Shown here piece by piece: positions 11,106 to 21,104 of a stretch of DNA of 64,000 nucleotides. Origin of the DNA: Prorocentrum cordatum (Eukaryota > Sar > Dinophyceae > Prorocentrales > Prorocentraceae); the NCBI GenBank assembly GCA_963575745.1, contig CAUYUJ010008602.1, positions 299,866 through 363,865 on the forward strand. The letters run 5' to 3'. The notes beneath the pieces were generated by a model. It searched no databases and was not told the DNA's origin. It saw only the letters and a program-made list of their open reading frames with translations. How positions within the stretch are numbered: the stretch's first letter is position 1; each line of letters opens with the position of its first letter. The translations under genes and the position numbers were made by a program.

Positions 11106-11631
11106 TGTCCGTCCCAGGCGGATGTTGTCATGGCCCCGCCGTGGTTGCCCTGCTGCTTGGCGGTCCGCCTCCCCGTTCTCGCGGTGGCCCTGGCACGGGC
11201 CCGTGAGCTGCAGACGTGGGTCGCGAGGAGCCGCAGGGCATGCTGCCACCGTGTCCGAGAGGCAGGGCGCGGGCGAAACGGTGTGTTGCCGATTTCGTGC
11301 ACCGTTGTCCTTATGATGTCATCTCGCAGAAGCGGGGCGAGGGCCGGACGAGGGAAAACAAACGCAAAACGTAAACGGAAAACATTGCTCAGCTCGCGTC
11401 CTGCCAAAGGATACGGTAGGTTTGCGCCGCGTTGACGCGGTGGGGACCCCAGCGAGGGCGTTCAAAGTTGCACGCCGACAGTGGCCCATAATCGGCCGAT
11501 GTCGAATGATCTGCGCTAGCGGAGAGCCGCGATCGTTCAAGGTTGAACGATCCACGCGGCGTCAGAAGCCAACGCCCGCTTCATCGCGACGCGAACCAGC
11601 CGTACATCTCAAGAGAAGTGGCTGAGAACCA

Positions 11632-11760
11632 GCCCAGGCGACGCGACGCGAACCAGCCGTACAGCGTCAGACTTTGTAAACCAGCGAGCGACGCGAACCA
11701 GATTTTGTAAATCAGACTTTGTAAACCAGCGAGCGACGCGAACCAGCCGTACATGGTTGA
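11632..11760. repeat. Short tandem repeat of GACGCGAACCAGCCGTACA
   Basis: Three to four units built from GACGCGAACCAG and ACTTTGTAAACCAGCGAGC. Confidence 0.75.
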
Positions 11761-11764
11761 GACG

Positions 11765-11926
11765 TCACAGGTATGAGTCCTGAGTATTCAGGCTCAGCTT
11801 CCTGGCGCTCTGCAGGCCGCCACTGGCCCCACCTTCACGAAGCTTGACGGCCTGGTCTCGCAGCGGTTCTCCCTCGTGGTCGAGCGGCTCCAGTGCACTG
11901 AGCACCGTGTCGGCGCAGTTGTGAGG
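11765..11926 (-). CDS. Candidate terminal exon, unidentified protein
   Basis: On the minus strand a pyrimidine-rich acceptor (TTGCCACTCTTTCTGAG) opens a 53-codon frame ending in TGA. The peptide includes CADTVLSALEPLDHEGEPLR and LSLNTQDSYL, which has ordinary protein composition and no repeat character, unlike most frames here. The exon starts in phase 0. Upstream exons of the same gene were not identified (the minus strand at 12.0-12.5 kb is open but unconvincing). No domain was recognised. Confidence 0.4.
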   Translation of the reverse strand, partial: PHNCADTVLSALEPLDHEGEPLRDQAVKLREGGASGGLQSARKLSLNTQDSYL

Positions 11927-12699
11927 CTCAGAAAGAGTGGCAACAAAACGCCTCGAGCGTCTGGGGCGAGAGATTGAGCTCGCTATCTCTGCCCCCCTCA
12001 CGGCGGGCATGGCGCGCACTGCAGATCTGGGTCTGCAAGTTGGCACACCGGCTTTCAGGACTGCAGCTCGTGAAGAGACCTCGCCACTGCAGGCCAAAGG
12101 GAGCGCATGAAGGAACGCATTTCGCGGCCCGCGGGCACCACTTCGACCGCAGAAGGGCTAGCTGGAGGGCCCGCAGTTGGGCCGTGATGCCCTCCGCCGC
12201 ATGGGGCCGGCGCCCTCGAGCTCGCCGTGCCGGGTCGCGCTCGGCACTGCCGGGCGGTGCGGCACGTCTGCTGCAAGAGGGGGCGGCGCGGAGGGCAAAA
12301 ATGCTCGGCGCCGGCGCCCGGTGGTACCCCCCGCCGTGCCTGCACGCGCCGGCCGATCGGCACGGGCAGGCGCGGCGCGTGGCCCGCCGAGGAGAGCGCG
12401 CGGGGCCTCCAAGCTTGCCCATGGAGGAGAGCAATCGAAGAGGAACTCTTGGCGCTGCGCGCGGAGTTCTTGTGATCGTGTGTTCATTCACTGTCTTGCC
12501 GATCGGCGCGGGCCCCAAACCCCCACCCCCGCCCTCCCCCCCCCTCCCATGGAGTAGATCTGGGCTGTTCTTTGGCGCCTGTCGCGAGCAGGGGAAGCCT
12601 CCCCCAGAGGCCGCACTCTTGCAAACAGTCGCACTGAGCAGAGGTCTGCAGCCAGACCCCCCCCCCTCCCCCCCCCCCTTTCCCGCCCAATGTCGAAAC

Positions 12700-12860
12700 G
12701 CCGGATAAAAAAACGCTCACCTTGGATCCGCGCTGGGCCCCCCAGGCGGCGCCTCCAGTGCCGCCCCTGGCGCGCTCCGCGAGCCAGGGAGGGGTGTCCA
12801 GCGCAGATCCAAGAGATCCGCGCGGAGCGCCAAAAGTGTATGTTTACGCCGTCGTTCTAG
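12700..12860 (+). mobile_element. Family B introner-like hairpin, copy 1
   Basis: GC-rich foldback: TTGGATCCGCGCTGGGCC on the left pairs with CCAGCGCAGATCCAAGAG on the right around a GGCGCC-rich loop. The right end runs through AAAAGTGTATGTTTACGCC into GTCGTTCTAG, a pyrimidine tract and AG that precede the exon candidate at 12861. The left terminal repeat is incomplete. Confidence 0.75.
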
Positions 12861-13081
12861 TTCTAAACAAGCACACCGAGGCTTACAATATCTACATCGG
12901 TGGCGACACTGGATCTCTCACCTACCCGTGGGAGCCCGTTGCCAAGATTAGTGGTTCGCCTCGTGAGGCCCCCGCCGTCCAGTGGAATCGGACTTGCATT
13001 GTCGACGTGGGCCGCAACTACCCGACCGTCGCTGTGCTCGGCAAATCCGTCTTCGCCCCGAAGGTCGAGTGGTTTGGGTAG
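12861..13081 (+). CDS. Exon candidate directly after family B, unidentified
   Basis: Following the TTCTAG acceptor supplied by the family B hairpin, a frame of about 72 residues reads NKHTEAYNIYIGGDTGSL and later WNRTCIVDVGRNYPTVAVLG before a TAG at 13079-13081. Composition is protein-like. After the TAG the same frame continues for 36 more codons (including RIVEHPRATVEHLMNK) to the next stop, so the TAG may be a pseudogene mutation or lie in an unrecognised intron. I do not recognise a family. Confidence 0.4.
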
Positions 13082-13361
13082 CTCCATCCTCGGATCATCA
13101 GCACCCCAATTCGTATCGTGGAGCACCCGCGCGCTACGGTCGAGCATCTGATGAACAAGCCCCCTCGCCAAAAGTTGTGCCGGCGTGTCTGAACGAACTT
13201 GCTGGAAAAGGTGGCCCAGCTTCTTGAGCACGCCCGTCCATCCAGCGTTAGAAAAAAAGGATTGGGTCGCGCCTGTGTTGCTATACCTCCAGAAGGTTTG
13301 CCCAGGTGTTCTGACATATTTTATGTCTCATCATGTTCTCGATGCGTACCATCGCGATATG

Positions 13362-13475
13362 TATATATAGGTAGACATGTACTTATAATGACATATATAC
13401 ACATCTATATACATATACATTGCGATAAACATTTTTATATACACATACATATACATATATATATATATATATATT
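13362..13475. repeat. AT and ATACATAT microsatellite
   Basis: Degenerate (TA)n, (TATACA)n tract ending in a pure TA run at 13458-13475. Confidence 0.95.
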
Positions 13476-13554
13476 CAATCGCTTCGCTCATTCCGCCGGC
13501 CCATGTTGCATGATCGCTACTGCTTCGCCGTGGGCCCGGGGCCATTGTGGCGCC

Positions 13555-13675
13555 GCCGAGGAGGAAGAAGATGAGGATGGGGAAGGGGAGGGGAGGAGGA
13601 GGAGAGGATGAGAAGGAGATGAGGAGGATGAAGATAAGTAGGAGGAGGAGGAGGAAGAGGAAGGGGCGGAGGAGG
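13555..13675. repeat. Purine-rich GGA/GAT tract
   Basis: Degenerate GGA and GAT triplets, all purine plus T. Confidence 0.85.
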
Positions 13676-13734
13676 AAGCCTCTCGTTGGCATCTTGTGTT
13701 GCTCTTGGGGCCAAACAGGGTCGTCGTCAAGATG

Positions 13735-14335
13735 CTTCTCTGGGAGGCCTCTTGGGGTCTTTTCAGAAGCCGTTCGAGGGCGCCTGGGAGGCATTTTTGA
13801 AGTCTTCTGGGGGGCCTCCTGGGGGCCTCCTGGGACCTCTTGGGGGCCTCTTGGCGGCATCTTGGGGCCTCTTTGGGGCCTCTCGGGGCCTCCTGGGGCC
13901 CTCTTGGGGCGGAAGGCTCGAGGTTTTGGTTCGTGGTCCCCCTCTTGGGCCCCTCTTGGGGCCGTCTTGGGGCCGTCTTGGGCCGTCTTGGGCGCCTCTT
14001 GGGTCGTCTCGGGGCCCTCTTGGGCCCTCTTGGGGCCCTCGTGGAAGCCTCTTGGCCCGTCTTGGGGTGCTCTTGGGGGCCTCCTGGGCCGTCTTGGAGC
14101 ATCGGATGGCCGAAAAGGGGACAAGGCCCAAATTCTTTCAAAACCATCGTAAAATGTCTGATTTGGGCCTCTCAGGGCCCTCTTGTGAGGCCTCTTGGAG
14201 GCCACTTGGAGGCCTCTTGGGCCGTCTTGAGGTCATCATCGGCGTCTTGGAGCGCTCTTTAGGCGTCTCGGGGGCCCTTTGGGCAGTCTTGGGGGCCTCT
14301 TGGGGCACTCTGGGCGCGCTCTGGGGGGCCTGAGA
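13735..14335. repeat. CTTGGGGCCTC degenerate minisatellite
   Basis: About 600 bases of 11-13-base units of the form CTTGGGGGCCTC, CTTGGGCCGT and CTGGGGCCCT. Similar arrays lie at 6740-6850, 44640-44880, 56940-57500 and 57850-58520. All frames remain open on both strands, which explains the many overlapping ORFs; none looks genuine. Confidence 0.9.
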
Positions 14336-14744
14336 AGCCACACCCAGGAGGAAAACCATCTCTGAGTAGCAGTGGTCGGGCGGCGGTCGGGGTACTTTTC
14401 GCCGGGGGACCCCCAGGGGCCGCCCCGCGCGCGCGAACTAGAAGTATTGTTTAGCAGTTACCGGAGATCTTAGCACGCCTTTGGCCCGTTGGGCCGGCGA
14501 ATAGATACACAGAAAAATCGAAACCGAACAAAACAGATTATGATGTCATGGCCCGCCGCCGGCGGGTTCTGAGCGCCGCGGCTTGAACCCCAGAGCGCGC
14601 GCAGTCCTGAAGGAAATGCCCGTGGCTCCCGCAGGCGGCCGTCGCCGAAGCGTGCCTGGCGAACCGGGCTGTCGCGTCGCGCCTTCCGCTCGTGTCTTCC
14701 AGGATCCGGGGCGGGGCGCGAACGAAATGGGCACACAGTGCGCA

Positions 14745-14960
14745 TGTCTAAGTATTCGAAAGTTCTTTCGTTTCTAATTGTTCTACCCTGGGAACGACAT
14801 GGGCACACATGGTTCATGTCTAATTGTTCGGAAGTTCTAATTGTTCGGAAGTTCTTTCGTGTCTAATTGTTCTATCCTGGGCCTCTTCCTGGCCACTGGG
14901 GGGCCACGGACAATTCGAAACGAGCACACTTAGAAACGAGCACGATGAGAAGTGAACGAC
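14745..14960 (+). mobile_element. Family D dispersed hairpin, copy 1 (with a partial duplicate)
   Basis: Core TTGTTCTATCCTGGGCCTCT, then CTTCCTGGCCACTGGGGGGCC, then ACAATTCGAAACGAGCAC. The ends TTCTAATTGTTC and GAAACGAGCACGATGAGAAG can pair. Other copies: 34855, 47990, 52198. A truncated upstream copy at 14745-14850 repeats the first part. Confidence 0.7.
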
Positions 14961-14984
14961 GTGTACGGAAAGACTGGGCACGAA

Positions 14985-15135
14985 GGCCGACAGCAGTTCC
15001 CGTACATGTTCGGCAGGACTCGCTGTCGGTGTCGCCGCGGGCCTGTCCAGTTCGGGGCAGGAGGCCGTCTGGCCAGCAGCGGCCGCTGTCGGTGTTGGGT
15101 AACATTTGTTGTTCAGCATCGTACTCCGTACCCGC
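14985..15135 (+). repeat. Family O dispersed repeat, copy 1
   Basis: The order GCCGACAGCAG, ACTCGCTGTCGGTGTCGCC, GCCAGCAGCGGCCGCTG, CATTTGTTGTTCAGCATCG matches 48480-48640. Confidence 0.65.
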
Positions 15136-15159
15136 TTCGGGCAGCGGAAAGGCGGGGTG

Positions 15160-15200
15160 GGACGACGACGACCACGACCACGACCACGACGACGGCGACC

Positions 15201-15233
<33 letters not shown>

Positions 15234-15353
15234 CACGACGCACGACGACGACGACGACGAGACGACGACACGACGACGACGACGACGACGACCACGACGA
15301 CGACGACCACGACTAAGACCACGACCACGACCAAAACCACGACCACGACCACG

Positions 15354-15388
<35 letters not shown>

Positions 15389-15435
15389 GACGACGACGAC
15401 GACGACGGACGACGACGACGACGACGACGATGACG
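15160..15435. repeat. (CGA)n triplet array with CCACGA variants
   Basis: About 270 bases of CGA with interspersed CCACGA/CCAC units. It gives poly-Asp, poly-Arg and poly-Thr frames that are not genes. Confidence 0.95.
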
Positions 15436-15579
15436 AAAACGTCCCTTTGCCCGTCAGTCTGGGCCCTGGGTCTCTCGAGGCTAGCGCCCTGGAAAATGCC
15501 GCAGGCCGAGTGCTAATCTCGAGATCCCATCCCCAGCTTGTTGCTTGCTCTGGAACGTTCGGGACGTTTGATTTTTCGG

Positions 15580-15780
15580 ACCAAGGTATAAGGTCGGGTT
15601 TTGCTCGGGGAGGGTACCCTACTGTTTGTCATATGTGTTTGATGTTATGTTGCATCCTGGGGGAGGGCACCCTCGAGAGATCGTATGGTATGGGGCGCGT
15701 TGGCCGGCGGAGGGTCTGATGTCCCTGAAGGATGGTCTTCTGTCCATGCAGCTTCCCTCCAAGCGGTCCAGCAGCAAGCA
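15580..15780 (+). repeat. Family J dispersed repeat, copy 2
   Basis: Shares GGTCGGGTTTTGCTCGGGGA, GGGTACCCT, TTGCATCCTGGGGGAGGGCA and GGCGGAGGGTCTGATGTCCC with the other family J copies. Confidence 0.7.
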
Positions 15781-16205
15781 CTGGCCCATGGAAGCGTTGC
15801 GTCGCGCCGACCCTGTGCGCGCAGGTCTTACTTCACATAGCGGCGTATAGCAGATCCAGCGATGAGCCAAGATCGGCTCGCCAAGAGCGGGCTGGTGATG
15901 GGGCGCGGACACCCCCCTTGTCTTCTCACCGCCCACTCAGCTGATCCTCCTCGTCATCATCGTCATCATATCCGTCGTCCTCCTCCGCCTCCTACTCCTA
16001 CTTCTGCTCCTCCTGGTCTCCCCCTCATCTTCATCGACGTCCGTCGCTTCTCCCCCGTCCTTCACCTCCTCCCCATCCTGCCTCATTTCCCCGGCCTTCT
16101 TCCCCCCCTACCCCTCCACATCCTTGGGCCTTCTCCCCCCTCCCGCTCTGGCTCGAGTGGTATGTCTCAAGGTCAATGTGGCGGATCGGATAGGTGTTCG
16201 CTCTG

Positions 16206-16367
16206 ATGGCAGCATCGCGATGGCAGTTCGAGGGCGTTGACGGATGGCAAAACTTCGGGGAGACGCAGCAGAGGCAGTTGGAGGCCGCGCTGGTGTCCGG
16301 GAGGCACGCGCTGGAGCTGCACTCTGGGCTGACGAGGTACAACATCGACCTGAGGCAGATGGTCCAG
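16206..16367 (+). CDS. Exon encoding a WWE domain
   Basis: The frame reads SRWQFEGVDGWQNFGETQ, then LEAALVSGRHALEL and YNIDLRQMVQ. The two tryptophans, the aromatic YN-D-QM end and the spacing match the WWE domain, a fold that binds (iso-)ADP-ribose and occurs in ubiquitin ligases of the RNF146/Deltex type and in PARPs. The 3' end is a good donor, GTCCAG^GTGGGC, with the exon ending on a codon boundary at 16367. The 5' side could be the ATG at 16206 or a splice acceptor (GGCAG at 16208-16212). The terminal residues expected after QMVQ would be in a later exon that I could not find; a 300-bp GGA tract follows directly. Partner domains are unknown. Confidence 0.7.
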
Positions 16368-16370
16368 GTG

Positions 16371-16685
16371 GGCGGCGAGGAGGAGGAGGAGGAGGAGGAG
16401 GAGGAGGAGGAGACGGAGACGGAGACGGAGACGGAGACGGAGACGGAGACGGAGACGGAGACGGAGACGGAGACGGAGGAGGAGGAGGCGGATGAGGAGG
16501 AGGAGGAGGAGGAGGCGGAGGAGGAGGAGGAAGGAGACGGAGGAGGAGGAGGAGGAGGAGGAGGAGGAAGCGGAGGAGGAGGAAGAGGAGGAGGAGGAGG
16601 AGGAAGCGGAAGGAGGCGGAGGAGGAGGAGGAGGAGAAAGGAGGAAGGAGGAGGAGGAGGAGGAGGAGGAGGAGGAGGAGGAAGA
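16371..16685. repeat. (GGA)n and (GAGACG)n microsatellite
   Basis: GGA runs flanking an (ACGGAG)n block at about 16411-16480. It starts immediately after the WWE donor and would be intronic. Confidence 0.95.
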
Positions 16686-17157
16686 GAACACAGACAAACA
16701 GCACCCCTTCTCGCGAGCTGGCCGCCGCCGTGGCTTGTGCTCTTCGGGGCTCGCTGCCTCGAGGCGCTGACGCTGTTTTGTGCTCGAGGAAAGTGGCGCC
16801 CCCCCTAGTGGCGACACCCCTCCCGAAAGAGCGGCGGAAGAAAATCGGCGACGGAAGGCTCCCGGCCTTCGGGGAGGATTCCTGAGGCCTTCCCCGAAGA
16901 CACGGAAGGCTTCTCAGTAGGCGCGAGGGCTTCTGAGTCCCGCCGCCTTCTGACAAGGCCTTCTCCTTCTCACTTCCCCCCTCGCTGGCCGCCGAGATTA
17001 CTCGACTGCCGGTAGGGCCTCGGGTTGCGCACAAGCAGCCCTTCCAGACTTGTACAGTGCGGGCGCGGCCGCAAGAAACCCTCGCAAGAAGCCCAACCCT
17101 AAAATCCCGCGCGCGAGTTGTACCTGAGGGGAATCCCGGAGCACCCTGAACGCAGCA
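16686..17157 (+). repeat. 472-bp inverted repeat, copy 1
   Basis: Reads as the reverse complement of 21774-22245 with no difference found in the parts compared base by base, and with identical translated frames over more than 110 residues. Both copies end exactly where GGA/TCC satellite begins. The sequence itself shows no clear gene. Confidence 0.9.
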
Positions 17158-17300
17158 GGAGGCGGAAGAGGAGGAGGAAGGAGACGGAGGAGGAGGAGGA
17201 GGAGGAGGAGGAAGCGGAGGAGGAGGAAGAGGAGGAGGAGGAGGAGGAGGAGGAGGAGGAAGGAGGAGGAGGAGGAGGAGGAGGAGGAGGAGGAGGAAGG
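17158..17300. repeat. (GGA)n microsatellite
   Basis: GGA-rich run bordering the inverted repeat on its outer side. Confidence 0.95.
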
Positions 17301-17744
17301 GGTCAGGACGCCGAAGTCAGGACAGCTCTGGGCTCAGGAGGGGCTCTGGCTGTCGGGCCGCCCCTCCGGCCCGGGTCGGGGAGCACCCCGCGCGGCAGAG
17401 GCCCGCCGTGGCCCGAGGCGCCCGCGCGGCTCAGCACGACGGCAGCACGACCACGGCGCCGCTCGCACGGACCTTCGCGCCGCAGTCGAAGAAGAAACAG
17501 CCACGCAAGCATCAATCACACCAGAGAAAAAAAACAATCAGTGCATGGTTTTCGGTGAGGGGATCGACCGGGAACCCGGGAGCCCGGGAACCCAGAGCCC
17601 GCCGAAATCGGCCCGGGGCCAAGAAGAACCGGAGAGCCGGGAGCCCGGGAACCAGGACCCCGGAAACCCAGCTTGCTGCAAAAACCGGCGGGAAGCTTTC
17701 GCCAAATCTGTCCACTGCCGCTGGGACCCCCTTCAGTGCAAGCA

Positions 17745-17915
17745 CTGACTGGGGAGCTTTTGGCGCTCCGCGCCGATTTCTTGGACCCGCGCTGGGACCC
17801 CCTGGCGGGGCGCCTCCGGCCTCGCCGCCGCCCCTGGCGCGCTCCGCGCGCCAGGCGGGGGGGGGGCCAGCGCAGATCCAAGAAATCCTCGCGGAGCGCC
17901 GAGAAGTTCTGTTGA
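17745..17915 (+). mobile_element. Family B hairpin, copy 2
   Basis: GCGCTCCGCGCCGATTTCTT on the left pairs with CCAAGAAATCCTCGCGGAGCGC on the right around GGCGGGGCGCCTCCG-type sequence. It is followed by a pyrimidine stretch (GGTTTTTCTCCCGGCC) but no clear AG acceptor. Confidence 0.8.
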
Positions 17916-17930
17916 TGTGGTTTTTCTCCC

Positions 17931-18097
17931 GGCCCACCAAACCACCCCAGCCCAACCCGAAGGCCCCGATGTGCCCTCCATTTCTGGTGGGGAGGGGGGT
18001 CGGGGAGCATTGAAAACACATGTGGAACCCGACGGGTTCCACATGTGTTGGGCAAAGTTCGGTGCTTCGGGTTGGGTTGGGGTGGTCTGGTAGGCAG
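17931..18097. repeat. Nested foldback with a perfect 16-bp palindrome core
   Basis: The inner palindrome at 18015-18049 has a perfect 16-bp stem (AACACATGTGGAACCC) and a GAC loop. Outside it, CCACCCCAGCCCAACCCGAA (about 17945) pairs with TTCGGGTTGGGTTGGGGTGG (about 18068), so the element is one long hairpin of about 165 bp. Confidence 0.8.
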
Positions 18098-18200
18098 TCA
18101 GCTGCTTGCACGGACCTTCGCGCACGCAGGCTGCCCGCGCGCCAGGCCTGCGCAGTGCAGCCTGCGCACGGCCGCCGCGCCCGGAGGCCACCTCGCAAGG

Positions 18201-18360
18201 CCGCCAGGGCATGTCCCTCTACAGGAGAACGATTCAAACATGGTCAAACAGCATACTCTGGGGACGAGGTTTTGAGTATTGTCTGACTCTTCGGAGGTCT
18301 GTTCTGAGTATTTCCAAGCTTGTCCCCAAGATCCGCCTGTGGGAGGACATGCCCGACCTA
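18201..18360 (+). mobile_element. Family C MITE copy 1 (8-bp target duplication)
   Basis: The right terminus CATGCCCGACCTA and the left GGGCATGTCCCTCTACAGG are inverted repeats. Flanks TCGCAAGG (18193-18200) and ACGCAAGG (18361-18368) agree at 7 of 8 positions. The left terminus is slightly altered (CCGCCAGGG instead of AAGTCGGG). Confidence 0.75.
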
Positions 18361-18662
18361 ACGCAAGGGACCCCTCTCCCTGGCGGGACGGCAGGGGTGC
18401 TCCTGGTGGAAGCGGGCCCAGGGCCTGGGGCTCTCCCGCGGGGCCCTCGTCGGGAGCGGCCAGCCAGGAGGTCTTGGCGCTGCGATCTCCACCGCGGGCG
18501 TGTTCTCGCCCAGGTTCGGGCCCCGGGGCTGTCACGGCTCGATCCGCATCGACGCATGATGCAGAAAGTTGGGGCCTAGGGATTGAAGCCCGTGATGTTT
18601 CGCGAGGTCGCAGGTGTTTCGCAACGTCGGATCTCGGGAGCCATCTCGGGGGCGGCCACCAG

Positions 18663-18832
18663 GGGGGTGATGGCTGACGAGGGGCGGGGGGCGGGGAACT
18701 CGGGGCCGGGGCCATGAGGTCTCCCCAGATCTCATGGCCCCCTCCTCTTCGTTCGAGGCGTCCCCTCGCTCAGCCTCGTCCGCGCACGTGCCTCGGGCAA
18801 TGATGCGCGGGTCCCCCTCTTGGACGCCGCCG
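18663..18832 (+). mobile_element. Family H dispersed element, copy 1
   Basis: Starts GGGGGTGATGGCTGA, has the central inverted motif GGGGCCATGAGGTCTCCCC then AGATCTCATGGC, and ends GTCCCCCTCTTGGACGCC. Copies at 20045 and 33864 share this order. Confidence 0.7.
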
Positions 18833-18842
18833 ACCATCGCCT

Positions 18843-19003
18843 CTCCTCCTCCTCCTCCTCCTCCTCCTCCTCCTCCTCTTCTTCCTCCTCATCCTCCTCC
18901 TCGTCTTCCTCCTCCTCCTCCTCCTCCTCCTCTTCTTCCTCCTCATCCTCCTCCTCCTCTTCTTCCTCCTCCTCCTCCTCCTCCTCCTCCTCCTCCTCGC
19001 CCG
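18843..19003. repeat. (CTC)n microsatellite
   Basis: CTC/CTT/CAT triplets, with three near-copies of a unit containing CTTCTTCCTCCTCATCCTCC. Confidence 0.95.
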
Positions 19004-19267
19004 GCCGGGTGGGCCCACAGGCGGCGCGGTGACCACAGCGTGCGGCGAGTCGGTGGGGGCTCCGGGTGAGCGGACGGCTCTGCCCGGGCGCCCGGGGCAC
19101 CCAGGGTCCCAGAGCCGTGCGGTGCGTTGGCCGGAGCATCCGAGGTCGCCGCACGCTCTGCCGCCGCAACGGCCGTCGCGGGGAGCCCTCCCCCCGGACC
19201 ATTTCCAGAAACGGCGCCGGGGGGAGGCCGCCAGAGCCCGCAGAGGGAGAGCAGGAGCGTCAGGACC

Positions 19268-19492
19268 CCCGTGGCTTCGGGGGCAACGGTAGGGGGGGAT
19301 GGGCACATAAGGGGGGATGCACCGACCCCCAATGGCTCATGGATGGCCGACGAGGGCCCGATAGGCCCAACCTGCCCAGGAAGGCGCGGATTCACTATCG
19401 GGGGCCTATCGCCGATCTATCGGCGATGTATCGCCGACTCCAGGTCCATGTATCCCCCCCCTGTGCCAGTCCCCCCCTAGCGTTGCCCCTCC
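19268..19492 (+). mobile_element. Family G element, complete copy
   Basis: Terminal inverted repeats GGGGGCAACGGTAGGGGGG and CCCCCCTAGCGTTGCCCC bound about 220 bases containing ATCGCCGATCTATCGGCGAT. No clear target-site duplication was found. Confidence 0.8.
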
Positions 19493-20044
19493 TTGTTGTC
19501 CCAGGACCTGCCTGTCGTCCCTCCGTGGCGACGCTCTGAGACGTTCCAGGATCCGTTTTCTCAGCGCGGCCCCAGAGGTCCTGGCCCCTTCCCCAGGGGT
19601 AGTCTTTCCATCCTAGAACCGTTCCTGAACAGCGTTTCGCCAGAGGGTTCTATGGTAGGCGCAGTAAAGGGACAGCAGAAAAGTCCTACAGGTACGACGG
19701 GCTGCCCGAGACCGCCTGGTCCGGAGGTGGTGCAGCAGCCGTTTCGCTTGAGACCTCCTCACACTCTATGCAGGAATCGTGCTCTCACCGTAATGTCGGC
19801 TACGTATGTGGTCTAGACGGCAACGGTCCCTGGTAAAACATGCGCTAAGGTGCACATGACCGTGCGATTCCTATAGCCATCCATAGAAATACCTAGGAGT
19901 ATTGTGTGTTCACTGGCCGACCTTTTACTCATCGACCCGCCTCTTCACCTTTGCTGCTATTAGGGCGCTTTGGTGGGGTAATTTGTTACGGCCCTGGGGC
20001 CCGAGGGCCCCAGGCCCCGGAAGCCAAATGAGTCGGGGGCGGCC
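19493..20044. other. No feature recognised
   Basis: Mixed-composition sequence without repeats, splice-bounded frames or known motifs on either strand. Confidence 0.4.
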
Positions 20045-20213
20045 AAGAAGGGGGTGATGACTAGAGGAGTGGATATCATGGCGGGGGCCATGATATCTCC
20101 CCAGATGTCATGGCGCCTCTTCTTCTTTCGATGCGCCCCCTGCCCCCCACCATGGGCCGCGCACGTGCCGCCGGCCATGATCTGCACCCCCCCCTCCTGG
20201 ACGCCCCGCACTT
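20045..20213 (+). mobile_element. Family H element, copy 2
   Basis: Left end CCAAGAAGGGGGTGATGAC, centre ATATCATGGCGGGGGCCATGATATC (a strong inverted repeat), right end CACCCCCCCCTCCTGGACGC followed by CACTTGGCC, which pairs with the left end. Confidence 0.75.
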
Positions 20214-20409
20214 GGCCGCCCCCGAAAAAGCGAGGAAGGACGCCCAGACTGAAGAGGAGGAGGAGGAGGAGGAGGAGGAGGAGGAGGAGGAAATTTTGGG
20301 GCCCAGCTTGCCGCGCAGGTCAACCCCTCCACGGGCACGAGGCGGCAGGTGCGGGCTCCGCCCGCCGCACTCGAGGAGCTCGGGGTGCAAGACCAAGGGG
20401 GGCAGGTCG

Positions 20410-20600
20410 GACCGCAGAATGAGGTCGGTGTCGGCTCGGGGGGGGGACCCTGATGTTCTTTATGTCTATTGGACGGTCTTGTGCATCCTGGGGCAGGGTA
20501 CCCTCGAATGTCCTTCGCTCTGGCCCGCGGAGGGCCTCATGTCCCTGGTGGATGCTGTTCTGTCCCAGGTCCGGCCGCAGGTTACGGCGGGGGCGTTCGT
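20410..20600 (+). repeat. Family J dispersed repeat, copy 3
   Basis: Contains GAGGTCGGTGTCGGCTCGGG, TTGTGCATCCTGGGGCAGGG and GCGGAGGGCCTCATGTCCC, as in the other copies. A (GGA)n run at 20250-20290 lies upstream. Confidence 0.7.
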
Positions 20601-20745
20601 TAAGGAATGCACCCAGGAGGCTTCAGACCCTGGAGGGTTCCTCATCTGATGAGGGCGGCGGTGGTATCCATGGCCAATCCACGATTGGAGTTCCACTGGC
20701 TTCCAGACCCCGGATTCCTTATCGAAGGTTGGGAGCTCGGGCGCC

Positions 20746-20895
20746 AGCACCGCAGACGGCGTCCTCATCCTGCCGGCAGTCGATACGGTGGCCGCGGCCC
20801 ACGGCTTCGCCTCGACCGCGGAGGCGCGTGCCCGCGGGGCGGCGGCTCGCCTGTCCCGTGCGGCCGCAGCGGCGGCCTTGCGTGCGCAGCGCTGA
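20746..20895 (+). CDS. Weak exon candidate, alanine-rich helical peptide
   Basis: The frame reads STADGVLILPAVDTVAAAHG and continues with an Ala/Arg-rich helix (ARARGAAARLSRAAAA) to a TGA at 20893-20895. Codon usage is strongly GC3, as in the better-supported exons. No acceptor is convincing and no domain is recognised. It may be chance. Confidence 0.22.
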   Translation, partial: STADGVLILPAVDTVAAAHGFASTAEARARGAAARLSRAAAAAALRAQR

Positions 20896-20971
20896 CTTGC
20901 ACGTGCGAACGTATTTGGCACGGGCATTTTGCCCTCGAAGAGAGAAAAATGCCCCCAGCGTATGACGGTGA

Positions 20972-21102
20972 CTAGGCATCGCTCGGACGTGTGCACTTTT
21001 CAATCGGCGAGGACCATCGAGGAACCTCCTTGATCATTTGGCGAAAAAACCACGCACGAAACCAAAAAAAGCACAGGGAATGGACGCCCGAGCGATGGCC
21101 AG
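20972..21102 (+). mobile_element. Family E MITE copy 2
   Basis: 131 bp from CTAGGCATCGCTCGG to CGAGCGATGGCCAG, flanked by a perfect 4-bp duplication GTGA at 20968-20971 and 21103-21106. Internal sequence includes GGACCATCGAGGA and AAAAAACCACGCACGAAACC. Confidence 0.92.
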
Positions 21103-21104
21103 GT

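Noticed and set aside
13435-14359. Overlapping frames of 200-250 codons on both strands rich in Gly/Pro/Arg
   Set aside because: All six frames are open because of the CTTGGGGCC minisatellite; no protein-like segment.
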